Of a stretch of 37,030 bases of DNA, positions 34,164-37,030 are shown in pieces. This DNA is from Chloroflexota bacterium. GTDB lineage: Bacteria; Chloroflexota; Anaerolineae; B4-G1; SLSP01. Below the pieces are notes generated by a model. The model was not told where the DNA came from. It made no database searches and worked only from the letters and a program-made list of their open reading frames with translations. How positions within the stretch are numbered: position 1 is the stretch's first letter; every line of letters starts with the position of its first letter. The stretch is taken from the NCBI GenBank assembly GCA_029555965.1, contig JAKQHY010000090.1, positions 1 through 37,030 of the forward strand. The letters run 5' to 3'. Position numbers and translations under genes: made by a program.

Positions 34164-34328
34164 TGCGGCAAAAGCGCCGCCATTCCCAATCCCTCATCCC
34201 CAATCCCCAATCACTACATTCAAGGGAATTCATCATCAGTGCCTGGTGTTCACCAGCCGTTGGATGAAAATAAAACGACAGAACGCGGCTTTGACTATAC
34301 GACTACGCGACTAAAGACTATCAGACTA
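34164..34328. repeat. Composite spacer: hairpin, G-rich words, truncated leader repeat and GACTA array
   Basis: After the phosphatase stop come GCGGC...GCCGC (small hairpin) and CCCAATCCCTCATCCCC words (34182-34211, G-rich family). Next is a truncated copy of the leader repeat (34218-34271, from TTCAAGGGAATTCATCAT to GTTGGATGAAAATA), then five GACTA words (34293-34328). No gene is seen. The spacer looks like a landing site for repeated short insertions. Confidence 0.7.
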
Positions 34329-34444
34329 TTTTCAAGGGAATTCATCATTAACCGGCGGTTCACCAGCGGTTGGATAAAAATTTTCACCACAAAGGACACG
34401 AAGGGTTTTCTCTGTGAACTCTGTGATCTCTGTGGCTATTTTCA
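34329..34444 (+). repeat. Gene-leader repeat, copy B
   Basis: Same block order as copy A (966-1090, opposite strand): TTTTCA, GAATTCATCATTAACCGGCG, GGTTCACCAGCGGTTGGAT, TTTTCACCACAAAGGACACG, CTCTGTGAACTCTGTGATC, CTATTTTCA. It ends just before the ribosome site of the secreted protein at 34458, as copy A does before the glycosyltransferase. Confidence 0.8.
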
Positions 34445-34457
34445 GAGGAGAATTGTC

Positions 34458-35753
34458 ATGAAATTGCGAGATGTTGTAAAACATGCCATTCTGATTTTAG
34501 GCATCACGCTGGTGTTCGGCGCGCTCTGCGCGACATGCTTACACGAAAGCGCGCGGGCGGCGGCGCACCGCCAGACGTGGCCCTTCGTCATTGAAAAAGC
34601 GGCGGACGTGACCGCGCCGGCGCCCGGTCAGCAGGTGACGTTCGTTATCACCGTGAGCAACCCGCCCGGCACACCCTATATGGACATTCCGGTTCTCATC
34701 ACAGAAACTCTGCCACAGCATGTCGAATTTTTGAACGCCAGCGGAATATATACACATGCAGAGAATACGGTATCCTGGGCCGAGGTTCTGAAATTTGGCG
34801 TGGACCCGGCGGTGGTCACATTTAGCGTCCAAGTGGCGCCCACCGCGACAGCCTATTTCCCCATAGTCAACCAGAAGTACGCTGCGCTGATCCACGGGCA
34901 GGTTATCCACGGCGAACCGGTCACGTTGACCGTCACGCCGCGTCATACCTGGGTCTACCTGCCGCTGGTGATCCGCCAATACCCCGTGATGCCGGTCTTG
35001 ACCGCTTTCAACATCATCCCCAGGCGGGGCAACGCGGCGCAACAGTTTACGTACAGCGCCGGCGTGACCCTGACGTTGGCCGCGACCATAAGCGGGGACA
35101 CACTGCATCAAGCCTGCTTCGGCGCAACGGCGCAATCCCTTACCGACTGCTACCCCTTTGCGGAGACGCTGGCCTACACGCTTCCGTCCGGCAGCGGCTA
35201 CCAGACCCTCTACGCGCGGGTCAAGGGAACCCAAGGCGGCGTATCGGCTCCCGCGATAGCGACCATCACCTTGCTGGAAAACGGAGACTTCAACGATGAA
35301 TTGGCGCATTGGGAGGTGACGCAGACCAACCTCCCTGCCGCCGCGAGAGAGGGCCGCGCCCTCTTGGGCGACGCAGCGTTGAGCTGCCATCCCATTCCAA
35401 TTGGCGAGGCCGCTGTGGCGCAGACCGTGGATTTACGGGCAGTTCCGCCGGACAGGGCCATCACGCTGTACTTTGATTACGAAATAGTGACGGAAGACAA
35501 ATTCACCCACAGCGACTACGACCGCTTTATGGTGTTGATTGCCGGCGAGGAAAAACACCGCGACGGCTACCAGGGCAACGAGACGATTGGCTGTGGGAGA
35601 TGGCACACCCTCCAACAAACTAATTTTGCGCTGGATTTGACGCCCTATCGCGGGCAAAGCGTCTCCCTGTTCCTGGGCAACACCACCCGCTTCGACGAGT
35701 GGTACAACACGTATACCTACGTGGACAATGTACACATTGTCGTCACGCCATAA
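34458..35753 (+). CDS. Secreted adhesin-like protein (DUF11-like, YLPLV motif, C-terminal jelly-roll)
   Basis: A protein of 431 residues. A signal peptide spans 1-36. Residues about 42-160 resemble a DUF11-type beta domain (VIEKAADVTAPAPGQQVTFVITVSN ending in TLTVTP). YLPLVI is at 167-172. A short Ig-like segment follows (180-280). The C-terminal 145 residues (NGDFNDELAHWE ... TYVDNVHIVVTP) look like a carbohydrate-binding or MAM-like jelly-roll, similar in closing motif to the protein at 12169. The ATG at 34458 follows AGAGGAGA; an ATG at 34239 would translate the leader repeat and is rejected. Its place between phosphatase and kinase makes it a candidate surface client or ligand of the island, which is inference. 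Confidence 0.8.
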   Translation: MKLRDVVKHAILILGITLVFGALCATCLHESARAAAHRQTWPFVIEKAADVTAPAPGQQVTFVITVSNPPGTPYMDIPVLITETLPQHVEFLNASGIYTHAENTVSWAEVLKFGVDPAVVTFSVQVAPTATAYFPIVNQKYAALIHGQVIHGEPVTLTVTPRHTWVYLPLVIRQYPVMPVLTAFNIIPRRGNAAQQFTYSAGVTLTLAATISGDTLHQACFGATAQSLTDCYPFAETLAYTLPSGSGYQTLYARVKGTQGGVSAPAIATITLLENGDFNDELAHWEVTQTNLPAAAREGRALLGDAALSCHPIPIGEAAVAQTVDLRAVPPDRAITLYFDYEIVTEDKFTHSDYDRFMVLIAGEEKHRDGYQGNETIGCGRWHTLQQTNFALDLTPYRGQSVSLFLGNTTRFDEWYNTYTYVDNVHIVVTP

Positions 35754-35760
35754 ATGATAA

Positions 35761-35811
35761 AACGTGAAACGTGAAACGTGATGACTTCACTGTAAGAGCA
35801 TCACGTTTCAC
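35761..35811. repeat. GTGAAACGTGATG inverted repeat (family of 14160-14222)
   Basis: GTGAAACGTGATG (35771-35783) is exactly inverted at 35799-35811. The arms use the same GTGAAACGT word as 14160-14222, and the loops are alike (TTCACTGTAAGAG here, TTTACTGTGCAAG there). A possible terminator of the secreted-protein gene. Confidence 0.8.
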
Positions 35812-35850
35812 ACTTATAGCCCAACGCTTCACAACTGAGGATACCGTTAT

Positions 35851-37030
35851 ATGGAAGAAATCAGCTTGGTGAACACACGTTTAGGGAAATATTTGGTTCA
35901 GGCCGAGTTGGGCCGTGGCGGCATGGCGATTGTTTACCGCGCTTATGACCCCACCCTGGAGCGCGCCGTCGCCATCAAAGTCCTGGCCCCACACCTGGTC
36001 TGGCAGAAAGAGGCGGTGGAACGCTTTGTGCGCGAGGCGCGCGCCGCCGCCCAACTCAAACACCCCAACATCGTCACCATCTACGATGTGGGCCAGGAAA
36101 GTGGCTGGTATTACTTTGTCATGGAATTTCTGGAAGGCCATGAATTGACCGATTACATTCGGGGACAAGGAAACTTCACTACGGCCGATGTCGCCGCCCT
36201 CCTGCGTCCGGTCGCGGCAGCCCTGGATTATGCCCACCGTCAGGGTGTGGTGCATCGGGACATCAAGCCGGCCAACATCATGGTAGACCAGCACGGCACC
36301 CCCAAGTTGACCGACTTCGGCATCGCGCGAATGGCAGAAGGCACGCGGGTCACGTCCACCGGCACGATCATGGGCACGCCGGAATACATGTCGCCGGAAC
36401 AGGCGCAGGGCTTCAAGGTGGACGCCCGCACGGATCAGTTCAGCCTGGCGATTGTCGCCTACGAAATCCTGACCGGCCAAGCCCCATTCATGGCCGACAG
36501 CACGATGGCGATCCTGTACAAAATCACCCACGAACCCCTACCGCCGCTGGCGCAACTCCGCCCGGATCTGCCCAAAGGCGTGGGGACCGTCCTGGAGCAA
36601 GCCCTGGCCAAAAATCCAGATGATCGCTTCCCCACGGTGAGCGCCTTTGTGGATGCGTTGGAGCAAGCCCTCGCCGGCAAAGCGATGAAAGGCTTCAAAC
36701 CTGCCACAAGGCCGATCTCCGGGCCGGCCTCGCGCCCGGTGACGCCGGTTCTAGGTGTACCGGCAGTGGCGGCGCCCGCCCCCGCACCTCGACGAATTTC
36801 CACATGGGTTTGGGTTGTCATAGCGGTGCTCATCTTAGGTCTGGGTGGATATGCCATTGTCAGTGGACTGATGCCTCTGCCTTTCCTTGCGTCCCCTACT
36901 ACTACAGCCACCTTGCCTCCCCCTACGCCCACACCACCGCCCACCCACACGCCGGACGCAACCGCCACCAGCGCCATGGGGACGATCATTGCCGCAGCGC
37001 AGACCGTCGGCGCGCCCACCGCCACCCCCA
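35851..37030 (+). CDS. Transmembrane Ser/Thr protein kinase, 3' end outside the window
   Basis: At least 393 residues, open at the window edge. The kinase domain (about 12-275) has GRGGMAIVY (21-29), Lys43, HRD (135-137), DFG (155-157) and SPEQ (181-184), all intact, so it is an RD kinase, unlike the one at 31012. A linker leads to a membrane helix (about 317-338) and a Pro/Thr-rich outer segment that runs off the end. The ATG at 35851 has GAGG about 11 nt upstream, a rather long spacing; no better start is near. What the outer domain senses cannot be seen. Confidence 0.92.
   Translation, partial: MEEISLVNTRLGKYLVQAELGRGGMAIVYRAYDPTLERAVAIKVLAPHLVWQKEAVERFVREARAAAQLKHPNIVTIYDVGQESGWYYFVMEFLEGHELTDYIRGQGNFTTADVAALLRPVAAALDYAHRQGVVHRDIKPANIMVDQHGTPKLTDFGIARMAEGTRVTSTGTIMGTPEYMSPEQAQGFKVDARTDQFSLAIVAYEILTGQAPFMADSTMAILYKITHEPLPPLAQLRPDLPKGVGTVLEQALAKNPDDRFPTVSAFVDALEQALAGKAMKGFKPATRPISGPASRPVTPVLGVPAVAAPAPAPRRISTWVWVVIAVLILGLGGYAIVSGLMPLPFLASPTTTATLPPPTPTPPPTHTPDATATSAMGTIIAAAQTVGAPTATP

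Noticed and set aside
34239-34457. N-terminal extension of the secreted protein from ATG at 34239
   Set aside because: The extension translates the repeated leader sequence, and a signal peptide with a good ribosome site starts at 34458.

Overview
The window looks like a GC-rich chromosomal segment of a Chloroflexota bacterium (Anaerolineae/Caldilineae-like). This is an inference from several sequence traits. These are Pro/Thr-rich linkers after membrane anchors in lipoproteins, kinases and a phosphatase, and a recurrent YLP[LV] motif in secreted proteins. A cyclase-AAA-TPR giant protein, many Ser/Thr kinases, and spacers filled with short word repeats and hairpins also point this way. No plasmid, phage or complete insertion sequence is visible.

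Positions 1-7388 are read on the minus strand. They begin with a 161-bp element bounded by a 16-bp inverted repeat. Next come a family 2 glycosyltransferase, an RsuA/RluE-type pseudouridine synthase, a very large TPR lipoprotein with a C-terminal HExxH metallopeptidase-like domain, DNA polymerase III delta', a THEP1-type NTPase and the tmRNA gene ssrA. Positions 7566-12114 are on the plus strand: a class III cyclase-AAA-TPR regulator and an amidohydrolase, closed by a strong bidirectional terminator.

Positions 12169-22986 are on the minus strand. They hold a secreted FnIII-type protein, a glutaredoxin / FTR-rubredoxin redox pair, a Gfo/Idh/MocA dehydrogenase fused to an alpha/beta-hydrolase, and a small membrane protein. 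A secreted CARDB-like protein, a CPBP protease, an enolase-superfamily dehydratase, and a divergent CPBP protein coupled to a membrane histidine kinase follow.

Positions 23258-37030 are on the plus strand and form the most interesting part, a phosphothreonine signalling and transport island. In order it encodes an FHA-kinase-FHA protein, a soluble FHA protein with repeated TxxD motifs, a VWA-TM-FHA receptor, and an ABC exporter with three N-terminal FHA domains. A transmembrane Ser/Thr kinase, a transmembrane PP2C phosphatase, a secreted adhesin-like protein and a second transmembrane kinase (cut by the window end) complete it. The kinase and the phosphatase carry related extracytoplasmic domains, so they may read the same cue in opposite directions. 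Kinases would write phosphothreonine marks, seven FHA domains would read them, PP2C would erase them, and the ABC exporter and VWA receptor are the likely effectors. By domain logic this resembles mycobacterial Rv1747/PknF/PstP, but it is more elaborate.

Most spacers contain short degenerate words (7-18 bp) arranged as direct and inverted repeats. Several word families recur at distant sites, and three of them supply the stop codon of the preceding gene. Two near-identical ~120-bp leaders precede two unrelated genes 33 kb apart.
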